Part shown: in pieces, positions 34,344 to 43,093 of the stretch | Position numbering within the stretch: the first letter of the stretch is position 1 | How the letters are laid out: every line of letters begins with the position of its first letter | Assembly (NCBI GenBank): GCA_022820485.1 | Contig: JAJEFJ010000039.1 | Coordinates: 1 to 64,000, forward strand | From: Candidatus Latescibacterota bacterium | Lineage (GTDB): Bacteria; Latescibacterota; UBA2968; UBA8231 | Length of the DNA: 64,000 nucleotides | Direction of reading: 5' to 3' | The notes under the pieces: generated by a model | Told to the model about the DNA's origin: nothing | What the model saw: only the letters and a program-made list of their open reading frames with translations | Databases searched by the model: none | Made by a program: the position numbers and the translations under genes

Positions 34344-35333
34344 CTACAACCACTGCAACAAAAACCGGGCCTGCGCCTCCTCTAGGCTCAGCAGGCCCTG
34401 CACGCACTTGCGGATGCGCTTCAGCGTGGCCGCCGGGTCGTTGTTCGCCCCCTTGAAGAACAAATCGCGCGTCATCTCCCAACGCCGGCCTATGTCCCCG
34501 AAAGTATCGGCCGCAGCCGACAGATCACCCGAGCCGGTTGCCGCCGCTAGCCGCCGCAAATTGTCGTCCAGCCGCTGGCGCTGCGGACCTAATAGAGCTA
34601 GCTGACAGAACACCTCCCGCATCCAAACGCTCATACTCTCTGCGTCCCGCTCAATCTGACGCTCCATCTCCTCGACAAAGCGCTGCGCGGCCGGTAGGCC
34701 CGTCTCTACCCGGCCGACCTTATTGCCCGCGAGCATCTCCCGCACATCCTCCAAGAGAACCTGCTCCATTTTTTCAACCGGATAAGGGTCGAGACCCTCT
34801 GGCACCGCGTAGTCGTACACCACCAACTCGGACAACAGCTCGGGCAGACGAGAGAGCGGCATCTGCCCCACAAAGCCCTGCGGATTAACCAAAATCGCCA
34901 ACACATCCTCCCTTCGATCGTACCCATAGATGAGCATGGCCTCGCTCGCACCGGGTGTCCGATTGTATTGAAAGGCCGCATCGCTCACATCGCGGGCATC
35001 CACCCAAGCGAGCAGCACTCGGTCTGCGGCAATCGACTCCTCAATCGCCTGCCACAAGTCGGCAAAATTGTCGCGGCGCACCTCGCGGCGCTCAATTCCG
35101 TAGAGATAGTACAAGTTGCGGTGGAGCAGCTCGTCGGCGGGCAGGCCAACCGGCATTCTCTCCTCGGCGTCAAAAAAGAACGACCAGCCCATCAAGGCCC
35201 CGTAGTACGCCCGCTCGTCGGCCAGTTGGGGGCTGTAGTATTGGAGCGCAGCCATAATAGTCTCCCCAGAGTCGAACAACGCGGGATGCCCCTCGACTCG
35301 GTATAGATCGACAGAGCGACATACCTTTTTCAC
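34344..35333 (-). CDS. BtrH-like / C39-peptidase-fold protein, inactive-looking
   Basis: A 329-aa protein whose N-terminal half resembles the butirosin BtrH N-domain fold related to C39 peptidases (YYGALMGWSFFFD, then VLLAWVDARDVSDAAFQYNRTPGASEAMLIYGYDRREDVLAILVNP). The Cys expected near the N-terminus of an active acyltransferase or protease is absent (FDSGETIMAALQYY), so catalysis is doubtful. The C-terminal half is helical. It sits upstream-adjacent to a DUF1854 gene and two ABC exporters on the same strand, separated by a terminator, so a shared role in peptide or polymer export is possible but unproven. Confidence 0.5.
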   Translation of the reverse strand: MKKVCRSVDLYRVEGHPALFDSGETIMAALQYYSPQLADERAYYGALMGWSFFFDAEERMPVGLPADELLHRNLYYLYGIERREVRRDNFADLWQAIEESIAADRVLLAWVDARDVSDAAFQYNRTPGASEAMLIYGYDRREDVLAILVNPQGFVGQMPLSRLPELLSELVVYDYAVPEGLDPYPVEKMEQVLLEDVREMLAGNKVGRVETGLPAAQRFVEEMERQIERDAESMSVWMREVFCQLALLGPQRQRLDDNLRRLAAATGSGDLSAAADTFGDIGRRWEMTRDLFFKGANNDPAATLKRIRKCVQGLLSLEEAQARFLLQWL

Positions 35334-35511
35334 GGTATCCTCAATCGGTTAGAGGGTGATTGCCCAAGCTAGGGCAAGGCGCACTGGTCTAAAAAGGACC
35401 TTCTGCTCTAGACAATGGATGGGAGGGAAATGAGCAAGTCGCCTTGGGCCAAGGCGGGCTTGCACCGCTCCTTCATCTCCTTCGGCAAGGCCAACTTGTT
35501 TTGTACTGGGC

Positions 35512-35540
35512 AAAAAAACCAGCCCCGCAAAGGGGCTGGT
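35512..35540 (-). terminator. Rho-independent terminator after the DUF1854 gene
   Basis: On the minus strand the stem ACCAGCCCC/GGGGCTGGT (9 bp, 5-base loop) is followed directly by seven T residues. It ends the transcript of the DUF1854 gene and the two ABC exporters. Confidence 0.88.
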
Positions 35541-35566
35541 CGGCATGCGGCAACGGCGAGCGCTAG

Positions 35567-36094
35567 TCAGACGACCTGTTCAACCGCGGCCAAACTCTTC
35601 TTATCCAGTTCGCCAAGATGCGGAATTTCAAAGCGGTTGCCATCGACATCGGTAATCAGCAGCCGATGGTCGCCGAGCCATTGGGCGTTTTCCGAGACGT
35701 TCTGGACGACGAACTCGCGCGGCCCGCGGTCGGTCTGCACGTCCCAATAAGAGGTGCCGTATTCGTTGCGCACCGCATTGACCCGCTGAATCGCCGCCGT
35801 CAAATAGCGCCGGTCCAACTCCTCCTCAATCAATGCACGCGCCTCTAAGTCGAGTTGGGTGAGATCGTCAATCATACAGATCTCCTCGTCTTTGGCGTCG
35901 AGGAGACAGATATAGCGGGTCGGATGGGACAGCGGCGCGGCGCGAACTACCTTCACCTTCAGGTACGAGCGGTCGCCGTCGATGGTCAAGCGCAAGATCC
36001 AAGCCGGCTCGCGGAAGAGGCGCAAATTGGCGATTTCCACGTGCTCGGGATGCGTCACGGCAATCGGGGTGATCGCTAGTCGGCTATTGCTCAT
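35567..36094 (-). CDS. DUF1854 domain protein
   Basis: A 175-aa protein of the DUF1854 family, recognised from YLKVKVVRAAPLSHPTRYICLLDAKDEEICMIDDLTQL and the C-terminal VTDVDGNRFEIPHL-type region (here LLITDVDGNRFEIPHLGELD). Members sit next to a pair of ABC exporters and are annotated in some genomes as cyanophycin-metabolism associated. Here both exporters are directly upstream on the same strand, and a strong terminator follows. No cyanophycin synthetase is visible in the window, so the exported substrate is open. Confidence 0.85.
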   Translation of the reverse strand: MSNSRLAITPIAVTHPEHVEIANLRLFREPAWILRLTIDGDRSYLKVKVVRAAPLSHPTRYICLLDAKDEEICMIDDLTQLDLEARALIEEELDRRYLTAAIQRVNAVRNEYGTSYWDVQTDRGPREFVVQNVSENAQWLGDHRLLITDVDGNRFEIPHLGELDKKSLAAVEQVV

Positions 36095-36120
36095 GGTATG
36101 TCCTCTGCTTCTAGGAGCGA

Positions 36121-36141
36121 GGGCAACTACAAGAGTTGCCC
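36121..36141. repeat. Hairpin GGGCAACT/AGTTGCCC between exporter and DUF1854 genes
   Basis: Eight-bp perfect stem with a five-base loop followed by CCTACA, related to the GGGCAACC/GGTTGCCCCTACA hairpin at 7577-7601. It occupies most of the 78-bp gap between the ABC gene and DUF1854 gene. Confidence 0.55.
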
Positions 36142-36172
36142 CTACATATTGCTATTTTGTGATCCTTTGTGC

Positions 36173-38383
36173 TCATCCGCTGGTGGCCATGACTGCCGAC
36201 GTCTCGCGTTGGGTCCTTACCAGATTGTAGAAAATGCCCTCGCGCGCCATCAATTCTTCGTGCGTGCCAATTTCGGCGATTTTGCCCCCGTCGAGCACCA
36301 CGAGGCGATCGGCGCTGCGCAAGGTCGAAAGCCGATGGGCAATGGCGAAAGTCGTGCGGCCTTTGACCAGCCGCTGAATCGCCTCTTGGATCTTTTTCTC
36401 GGTCGGCGTATCGAGCGACGAAGTCGCCTCGTCCAAGATCAGGATCCTCGGGTCGTGGAGAATGGCCCGCGCAATGGAAATGCGCTGCTTCTCGCCGCCG
36501 GCGAGTTTGTCGCCCTGCTCCCCAGCTACCATGTCGTATCCGTCCGGCTTTTTGACGATGAATTCGTGGGCGTTGGCCGCGCGGGCCGCGCGCAAGATCT
36601 CGTCGAACGTGGCCCCGGGCTTGCCGTAGGCGATGTTTTCGGCAATCGTGCCGTTGAACAAAAACGACTGCTGAGCCACCATGCCGATCTGCGAGCGCAA
36701 GTCGCGTAGGCTGATTTTGCGGATATCGATCCCGTCGATAGCGAGGCGACCGTGCGAGACATCGTAAAAGCGCGTGATTAGGTTGATCAGCGTGCTCTTG
36801 CCCGTCCCGGACTTACCCACCAAGCCGATCATCTCGCCCGGCTGCACCACCAAATCGAGGTCGCGCAGGACGATCTTGCCCGGGTCATAGCCAAAGGCCG
36901 CGCCCTCAAAGGCGACTTGGCCCTCAAGCGCAGGGACGCGCTGGGCGCTGGGATGGTCAAACGGCTCGGAGGGCGCATCGACGATTTCAAAGATGCGCTC
37001 GGCCCCGGCAAAGGCCCGCACCATGAAGCTGTAGAAATCGCCAAACCACTTGAGCGGGTGGTAGAGCATCCACAGATAGGCGATAAAGGCCATCAGCTCC
37101 CCCAGCGACAGCTCGCCGCCAACGATCTGCCGACCGCCGAAATACCACACGAAGAACCCGCCAAAGCTCATAAAGAAGTTGGTCACCATGAAGAAGACCA
37201 ACCACGAGCGCTCGGCGCTGACGCTGATTTGGCGCAGGGCGTGGTTGCGCTGATCAAAGCGCTCGGACTCGCGGTGCTCTTGCGCAAAAGCCTTGACCAC
37301 GCGGATGCCGGAGATCGACTCGTTGAGATGCGTCGTCAGCCGCGACCAGCGCGCCGACCAACGGCCCCAGAAGCGCTGTAGGCGATTCCAGATCAGGCTT
37401 GAGCCAATAATAATCGGCGGCACCGGGGCCAGCACGTACAGGGTCAGCTCCCAGTTCATGTAGAACAGTAGCCCCAAGATACCGACGATCATCGCGGCAT
37501 TAGAGACGATATAGGGCATGTCAAAGAGCAGATAGTCTTCGACCATTTCCGAGTCGTTGTTCATGCGCGAGATCAACGCACCGACCTTGCGCTTGTCGTA
37601 AAAGCGCAGGGGCAAATACTGAAGCGCCTTGAACAAATCCGTGCGCAAGTGCTCGATGGCGCGGAAACCGACCCGCACGTTGAGCCAGCGTCGCACCACG
37701 CCGACGCACCACTCGACGACGCCGATGACAAAAAGGCCACCGACCAGCCAGTAGAGCATGTCAGCGGCGGTACCGGGGACGAGCACATCGTCGATGAGAT
37801 GCTTGACGATATAGGGCGGTGCCAACTCCAGCAGCGAGGATGCCACAGTCAGGCCCAGCAACAAGGCTAGCTGGAGCCGATAGGGCAGCATGTAGCCGAT
37901 GAGGCGCTTAAAGGTATCAAACTTGGCAATGCAGACCGGGCATATCCCGCCTATCTCGGGCAGGCGACGGCCGCATTGCTCGCAGTGCGTGCGGTCCAGC
38001 TCGTGGGGCAGGTTGAGGTCCTGGCCCTCTTTGAGCTGTTCGATGCCCTCGGCGACCTCGGCGAATTTGGACGCCAGCGAATTGGAGTAGTACAGATGCG
38101 TCGGTGCGCCTTCTTCTCGTTCCACTTCTAAGCGTCCGCCGCCGACTAGCGCCTCAATGCGGGCGGATTTGACCGCTTGCAGCGAAAACTCCACGTCGCC
38201 GCTCGCGCCGTTGGGATCGAGGACCATCAGGCGCTTCGACGTTACGATCAACCAGCGCTGCTCAAAGCGATCCTCGCCAGCCATATCCGTGGCGACTTGG
38301 ATCAGGACTTCTTCCTCGCGGTCCTTGCGCGATTCGACTTTGGCCTCGACGGCGTGCGGCAGATTTTCCAAAAAGGTGGACAT
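36173..38383 (-). CDS. ABC exporter half-transporter with zinc ribbon, subunit 1
   Basis: A 736-aa fused permease-ATPase. Residues 1-130 form an extra N-terminal region, then a C4 zinc-ribbon CEQCGRRLPEIGGICPVC, a six-helix exporter domain, and an ATPase with Walker A GLVGKSGTGKST, signature LAGGEKQRISIARAIL and Walker B ILILDEATSSLD. The start is two bases after the stop of a paralogous exporter gene, so the two probably form a heterodimer. DUF1854 follows. The extra N-domain and ribbon match exporters known beside DUF1854 genes. Substrate unknown. Confidence 0.9.
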   Translation of the reverse strand: MSTFLENLPHAVEAKVESRKDREEEVLIQVATDMAGEDRFEQRWLIVTSKRLMVLDPNGASGDVEFSLQAVKSARIEALVGGGRLEVEREEGAPTHLYYSNSLASKFAEVAEGIEQLKEGQDLNLPHELDRTHCEQCGRRLPEIGGICPVCIAKFDTFKRLIGYMLPYRLQLALLLGLTVASSLLELAPPYIVKHLIDDVLVPGTAADMLYWLVGGLFVIGVVEWCVGVVRRWLNVRVGFRAIEHLRTDLFKALQYLPLRFYDKRKVGALISRMNNDSEMVEDYLLFDMPYIVSNAAMIVGILGLLFYMNWELTLYVLAPVPPIIIGSSLIWNRLQRFWGRWSARWSRLTTHLNESISGIRVVKAFAQEHRESERFDQRNHALRQISVSAERSWLVFFMVTNFFMSFGGFFVWYFGGRQIVGGELSLGELMAFIAYLWMLYHPLKWFGDFYSFMVRAFAGAERIFEIVDAPSEPFDHPSAQRVPALEGQVAFEGAAFGYDPGKIVLRDLDLVVQPGEMIGLVGKSGTGKSTLINLITRFYDVSHGRLAIDGIDIRKISLRDLRSQIGMVAQQSFLFNGTIAENIAYGKPGATFDEILRAARAANAHEFIVKKPDGYDMVAGEQGDKLAGGEKQRISIARAILHDPRILILDEATSSLDTPTEKKIQEAIQRLVKGRTTFAIAHRLSTLRSADRLVVLDGGKIAEIGTHEELMAREGIFYNLVRTQRETSAVMATSG

Positions 38384-38385
38384 GG

Positions 38386-40620
38386 CTATTCCTTAATGGC
38401 GATGATCTCGGCCACCTCTCTTTGCAAATTGACCAACTCGTAAAAGGTCCCCTGCTTGGCCATAAGCTCTGCGTGCGTCCCCTGCTCGACGATGCGACCG
38501 TCGTCGAGGACCATCAGCCGGTCGGCGTTGCGCAACGTCGAAAGCCGGTGGGCAATGGCCACGGTGGTGCGCCCCTCGACGAGCCGCTGAATCGCCTCCT
38601 GAATCTGCAACTCGGTCTCCACATCGACCGAGGCAGTCGCTTCGTCGAGAATCAGGATGCGCGGATTGTGGAGGATGGCGCGGGCAATGGAGACGCGCTG
38701 GCGCTCTCCCCCCGAAAGCCCGGCCCCCTTCTCCCCGACCTGGGTTTCATAGCCGTCGGGCTTGGCCATGATAAAGTTGTGGGCGTTGGCCGCGCGCGCG
38801 GCCGCCATAATGTCCGCAAAGGAAGAGCCGGGCCGGCCGTAGCCGATGTTTTCGGCAATAGTCCCGGAAAAAAGCACCGGCTCCTGCAGCACAATGCCGA
38901 TCTGCGAGCGCAAGTCGCGCAGGTGGATTTTGCGGATGTCGGTCCCGTCGATCTCAATGGCCCCGTAGTCGACGTCGTAGAAGCGGGCGATGAGGTTGAC
39001 CGTCGTCGTCTTGCCGACCCCGGACTTGCCCACGAGGCCGATCATCTCGCCCGGCTGGATGTCCAAGTCAAAATCCTTCAGCACGGGCTTGCTCTTGTCG
39101 TAGCCAAAGGTGACGTCCCGGAAGCGAATGCCCCCCTTCATGCGCGGCACCCGCTTGGCGGTCGGATCTTCGTACGCCTCGGGCTGGGTGTCGATGACCT
39201 CGAAGATGCGCTCGGCCCCGGCAAAGGCCCGCGACATCCAAGAATTGACTTGGCCAAACCACTCCAACGGGCCGTAGAACAGCCACATATACGAGTAAAA
39301 GGCCAGCAGCGTGCCCAAGGTCATCTTGCCGCCGAGGACTTGCTGCCCGCCGAGCAGCCATACTACCAAAACCCCCAAACCCGTCAAAAACGTGATGGTA
39401 GCGAAGAACACGCCGCGATTTACCGCAGTCTTTTCGGCGACTTCGCGCAGCCGACCGTTGGGCTTGGCAAAGGCCGTTATTTCCCGATCCTCCTGGGCAA
39501 ACGCCTTGACCACGCGGATGCCGGAAAGCGTCTCCACCGTGCGCTCGGTCAGGCCAGACCAGACTTGGCCCCACTTGACGAAAAACCCGCGCAGCCGCTT
39601 CCAAAAAATCACCCCCCACAGCATGATCAGCGGCACGGGTATCAACACGTACAAGCTCAACGACCAACTCATCCAAAACAAAAACCCGAGGATGCCAAAT
39701 ACCATCAGGCCGTTGATGACGATATAGGGCAAGCCATCGACGAGGAAGTCCTGTAACATGCCAGCGTCGCGGGTGGCCCGCGAGATGAGGGAGCCGACCT
39801 TGCGCTTGTCGTAAAACTGCAAGGACAGCATCTCTAAGCGGCGATAGAGGTTCGAGCGAATATCTGCGGTGAGTTGCGCGCCGAGCCAGGTCGCAATCCA
39901 GCCGTGGGCCCATTCGGCCACCCACGCCGAGAAGCGGACGCCGACCAAGGCCACGACGAACAGACCCAAGAGGTGGATGCGCTCGTCAAACCCCGTGGCC
40001 TGGCCCTCCACTGGGACCAACACCTCATCGACGATGCGCTTGGTAATCAGCGGTGGGGCCAGTTCCGCAGCCGTGGTGGCAATGGAGGCAAAGGCCAAGA
40101 CGCCCGCCTTGAGCTTGTACGGGCCGAGATAGCTGGCAATGCGCTTGAGGGTCGCCAGTTTTTTGATACACGCCGGACAGATGCCGTTTTTCTCCGGCAA
40201 GAGCCGGTCACAGCGCTCGCAGCGGGTCCGGTCCAAGTGCCCATTGACGGCAAAGGGCTGGCCCTGACGCAACTGCTCCAAACCCCGCGCCACCTCGGAC
40301 ATCTTTTCGGCCTCTGAGCTGGTGTAGCTCAGCGACAAGGCTGGCGCATCCACGCGCTCGATCTCCAACTGGCCACCGCCGACAATCGCCTCGGTGCGCA
40401 CCTCGGCTAGCGCGGCGAGTGGGATATCGACTACCTCGCCTTGAGTGGGGACGACGAGGACGCGATGCTCGGTAGCCACTAGCCACTGGCGGCCAAAGCG
40501 CCCGTCCGCGGCCAAATCCGTAGCGGCGCGGATTAACACCTCCTCCTCAGCGGGCAGGGCGGCGGCAATCCGCGCGGTCGCGGTTGCGTCGGCTGATTCT
40601 AGCAGTTTTTGCGCGTTCAT
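38386..40620 (-). CDS. ABC exporter half-transporter with zinc ribbon, subunit 2
   Basis: A 744-aa paralogue of the previous exporter: N-terminal sensor-like region (VLIRAATDLAADGRFGRQWLVATEHRVLVV), zinc ribbon CERCDRLLPEKNGICPAC, transmembrane domain, then Walker A GLVGKSGVGKTT, signature LSGGERQRVSIARAIL and Walker B ILILDEATASVD. ATG 40620 is chosen; the track extension to 40815 is unconserved and enters the divergent cysH leader. Both ATPases of the pair look catalytically complete. Confidence 0.9.
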   Translation of the reverse strand: MNAQKLLESADATATARIAAALPAEEEVLIRAATDLAADGRFGRQWLVATEHRVLVVPTQGEVVDIPLAALAEVRTEAIVGGGQLEIERVDAPALSLSYTSSEAEKMSEVARGLEQLRQGQPFAVNGHLDRTRCERCDRLLPEKNGICPACIKKLATLKRIASYLGPYKLKAGVLAFASIATTAAELAPPLITKRIVDEVLVPVEGQATGFDERIHLLGLFVVALVGVRFSAWVAEWAHGWIATWLGAQLTADIRSNLYRRLEMLSLQFYDKRKVGSLISRATRDAGMLQDFLVDGLPYIVINGLMVFGILGFLFWMSWSLSLYVLIPVPLIMLWGVIFWKRLRGFFVKWGQVWSGLTERTVETLSGIRVVKAFAQEDREITAFAKPNGRLREVAEKTAVNRGVFFATITFLTGLGVLVVWLLGGQQVLGGKMTLGTLLAFYSYMWLFYGPLEWFGQVNSWMSRAFAGAERIFEVIDTQPEAYEDPTAKRVPRMKGGIRFRDVTFGYDKSKPVLKDFDLDIQPGEMIGLVGKSGVGKTTTVNLIARFYDVDYGAIEIDGTDIRKIHLRDLRSQIGIVLQEPVLFSGTIAENIGYGRPGSSFADIMAAARAANAHNFIMAKPDGYETQVGEKGAGLSGGERQRVSIARAILHNPRILILDEATASVDVETELQIQEAIQRLVEGRTTVAIAHRLSTLRNADRLMVLDDGRIVEQGTHAELMAKQGTFYELVNLQREVAEIIAIKE

Positions 40621-40791
40621 GTCTTGGTAAGGCCCCGCAAAATGGGTTGACTCAACCTTGAAAAAACTCTCTTGGCATTGAAACAATGGCAAGGGCAAAC
40701 TAGGCGCGGGCGTGCCATCCAGTCTTGCACGCGATGCGGCCTTCGGCGATCTATTTTTCCAATCTGCTCTTATCCTTACATTATAAAGTCT

Positions 40792-41589
40792 ATGACCGCT
40801 ACGACCGCAGACCAAAAGACGCTAGTGCCCTCGTCCAGCGAAGAGCGCGATCAGCAGCTAGCGCACTACCTCCGCGACCTAGCCTTGGAGCAGATGCCGG
40901 CCGAGGATCTTTTGCGCTGGGCCAGCGAGACCTTTCCCGGCCGGGCCGTGCTCAACACCAGCTTCCAGTACACCGGCGTTGCGATGATCCACATGGCGAC
41001 GGCGATGGGGCTGAACTTGCGCTTTGCCACCATCGACACCCACCGGCTCCACCCTGAGACGTACGCCTTTATGGAGGAAGTCAGAGCGCGCTACGGCTGC
41101 CACTTCGAGGTCGTCCAGCCCAAGCGCGGCGATGTCGAGCGGATGGTCGCGCGTCACGGCGAGTACTTGTTTTTCGACTCCAAGGAAAAACAGGAACACT
41201 GCTGCCAAGTGCGGAAGGAATGGCCCAACAACGCGCTGTTGCAGACCGCGGACTGCTGGATTTCAGGGCAGCGCTGGGACCAGTCCGAGCATCGCCAGCA
41301 GACGGCCAAGAAGGCGACCCTGATCGACGAGTACAGCACCCGGCGCAAAATAGTCAAGCTCAACCCATTGGTCGATTGGAGCGAAGACGAGCTAATGGAG
41401 TTTACGCGGGCAAACGACTTGCCGGTGCATCCGCTCTACGGCCAAGGCTACCCGAGCTTTGGCTGCATCATCTGCTCCACCCCGATCCGGCCCGACGAAC
41501 CCAAGCGCAACGGTCGCTGGCGTTGGTTCAACGAACAAACCGACGTCGCAGACGACCACAAAGAGTGCGGCCTGCACTACAACATCTGA
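40792..41589 (+). CDS. cysH: Assimilatory phosphoadenylyl/adenylyl-sulfate reductase
   Basis: Reduces PAPS or APS to sulfite in assimilatory sulfate reduction. The 265-aa protein has VLNTSFQYTGVAMIHMA near the N-terminus, TIDTHRLHPETY, and the [4Fe-4S] cysteines HCCQVRKEW and FGCIIC, which mark the APS-type enzyme. The catalytic Cys lies in the C-terminal KECGLHYNI. Start ATG 40792 is preferred over the extended ORF at 40672. A selenoprotein gene begins 13 bases after its stop, so the two are likely co-transcribed; a thiol/selenol protein next to a Cys-dependent reductase fits a redox partnership. Confidence 0.93.
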   Translation: MTATTADQKTLVPSSSEERDQQLAHYLRDLALEQMPAEDLLRWASETFPGRAVLNTSFQYTGVAMIHMATAMGLNLRFATIDTHRLHPETYAFMEEVRARYGCHFEVVQPKRGDVERMVARHGEYLFFDSKEKQEHCCQVRKEWPNNALLQTADCWISGQRWDQSEHRQQTAKKATLIDEYSTRRKIVKLNPLVDWSEDELMEFTRANDLPVHPLYGQGYPSFGCIICSTPIRPDEPKRNGRWRWFNEQTDVADDHKECGLHYNI

Positions 41590-41602
41590 AGGAACCTGAG
41601 CA

Positions 41603-41953
41603 ATGGTCCAAGCCTTGGAATGGCGCTACCACCGCCCTGGCTGAACGAGCTGCAAGCGCGCACAAGAGTTTCTTGTGCAAAACGGCATTGCCGACAGCAT
41701 CGTGCAAAGTGCGACTAAAGACCCGGTCGCGGGCACGGCCGCCCTCGCCCTTCTAGAAGACGCGACCGAGCTGTTCGTCGCCCAAGGGCAGCGCGTCCTC
41801 CGCTTTGACTTGGTGGCGCAACAACCCTCGGACGAAGAATTGCTTCAGCTTCTATTGGGTCGTTCTGGCAAGCTCCGGGCACCCGCGTTCCGCTGCGGCA
41901 CGCGCCTGATCGTCGGTTATAATCAGGCGCTGCTGCCGACGGCGCTGGATTAG
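41603..41953 (+). CDS. ArsC/glutaredoxin-like selenoprotein with UxxC motif (in-frame UGA)
   Basis: The ORF track lists only residues after GTG 41675. Reading from ATG 41603, which has AAGGAA eight bases upstream, gives MVQALEWRYHRPG, then TGA at 41642-41644, then TSCKRAQEFLVQNGI and the rest: a 116-aa thioredoxin-fold protein in which the TGA takes the place of the first Cys of a CxxC motif (U14-T-S-C17). A cis-Pro-like region follows in KLRAPAFRCGTRLIVGYN. A perfect stem-loop sits just downstream of the TGA with bacterial SECIS geometry. This is best read as a selenocysteine-containing oxidoreductase of the ArsC/Spx/glutaredoxin group. Alternatives are a Cys-to-stop mutation or a base-call error. 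It follows cysH by 13 bases. Confidence 0.82.
41660..41678 (+). promoter_or_regulatory. Bacterial SECIS-like stem-loop
   Basis: GCACAAGA, loop GTT, TCTTGTGC: a perfect 8-bp stem starting 15 bases after the UGA, with its apical loop 23 bases after it and a G as first loop base. This fits the bacterial SECIS consensus (loop 16-37 bases from UGA, G in the first two loop positions). Confidence 0.75.
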
Positions 41954-41965
41954 ATGGAGAAAGAT

Positions 41966-43093
41966 ATGTCAAGTTCGACTTTGGAAAATGCTCTCTATCT
42001 CAATGAGGAAGAGAGCGATGTTGAAGAAGAGTTGGAGGACCCACAAGAAAAAATTATAACTCCATTCAACCCTGAGCAGATCAAGATTCGCACCGCCCCC
42101 ATCCTCGTCGAACAGCTTATATCGCGTATCAAGCACGAGGAAATTGACCTAGCTCCCGATTTTCAACGGCAGGCCGGCATCTGGAACGACGAGCGCAAGA
42201 GCCGCCTCATCGAATCGCTGTTATTACGCATTCCCCTCCCAGTGTTCTACGTCGCCGCCGACGAGTCTGAGAAGTGGTCGGTCGTTGACGGCATCCAGCG
42301 CATGACGGCCATCTATGATTATGTGACAGGCAAGTTCCCTCTGAAACGACTTGAATATCTAACCAAACTCAACGGATGTACGCACGACGAACTGCGGAGG
42401 CCATTGCAGCGACGAATCAGCGAAACCCAACTCATCGTCAACGTCATAGAGTCGGGTACTTCACCGGATGTGCTGTTTAACGTCTTTCTACGTATCAATA
42501 CAGGAGGCATGACGTTGAACGGACAGGAGATACGCCATGCACTGAACCCAGGTCCAGTTCGGGATTATCTGAAGGAACTTGCTGAATCCGACGAGTTCAA
42601 AAAAGCCACGGACGGTAGCATTAATCCAAAACGGATGGCTGATCGGGAATGTGTTCTGCGCTTTCTCGCTTTCTACATTACTCCATGGGAAGAGTATTCC
42701 TCCAGCGATCTCAATGGCTACCTTGTACGCACTATGCAGGAAATCAACGACATGAGTGAGTGTGAGCGCAATAACTTCGCTGTTGATTTCCGGAAAGCAA
42801 TGTTAGCAGCGTCCGATATATTCGGTGAGAACGCATTCCGCAAACCATCTGGCGAACGCCGACTTCCAATTAATAAGGGTATTTTTGAGGCGTGGAGCGT
42901 TCAGTTGGCACACTGTTTGCCAGAGCAGATAAGTACGCTTGTCGAACGGCGAAATAACGTCCAATGTAGTTTCAAAAAACTGATGATAGAAGACGGAGAT
43001 TTCCTAGAAGCCATCTCCTATGCGACTGGATCACCACAAAACGTACAGAAGCGATTCCAAGCAATTGAGCAACTTGTCAAGGAGTTCATCTGA
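41966..43093 (+). CDS. DUF262 (ParB-like nuclease fold) protein
   Basis: A 375-aa DUF262 protein. The signature region is LAPDFQRQAGIWNDERKSRLIESLLLRIPLPVFYV followed by WSVVDGIQRMTAIYDYV, where DGIQR replaces the usual DGQQR of the ParB/GmrS-like NTPase-nuclease fold. A conserved VFLRINTGGMTLNGQEIRHAL follows. ATG 41966 has GGAG six bases upstream; ATG 41954 abuts the selenoprotein stop. The stop overlaps the start of the ATPase gene (ATGA style, 1 bp). DUF262 proteins are common in anti-phage systems such as GmrSD/BrxU. First gene of a three-gene cassette of lower GC than its surroundings. Confidence 0.88.
   Translation: MSSSTLENALYLNEEESDVEEELEDPQEKIITPFNPEQIKIRTAPILVEQLISRIKHEEIDLAPDFQRQAGIWNDERKSRLIESLLLRIPLPVFYVAADESEKWSVVDGIQRMTAIYDYVTGKFPLKRLEYLTKLNGCTHDELRRPLQRRISETQLIVNVIESGTSPDVLFNVFLRINTGGMTLNGQEIRHALNPGPVRDYLKELAESDEFKKATDGSINPKRMADRECVLRFLAFYITPWEEYSSSDLNGYLVRTMQEINDMSECERNNFAVDFRKAMLAASDIFGENAFRKPSGERRLPINKGIFEAWSVQLAHCLPEQISTLVERRNNVQCSFKKLMIEDGDFLEAISYATGSPQNVQKRFQAIEQLVKEFI

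Noticed and set aside
35349-35546. 65-aa ORF between the BtrH-like and DUF1854 genes
   Set aside because: Overlaps the rho-independent terminator and has no coding features.
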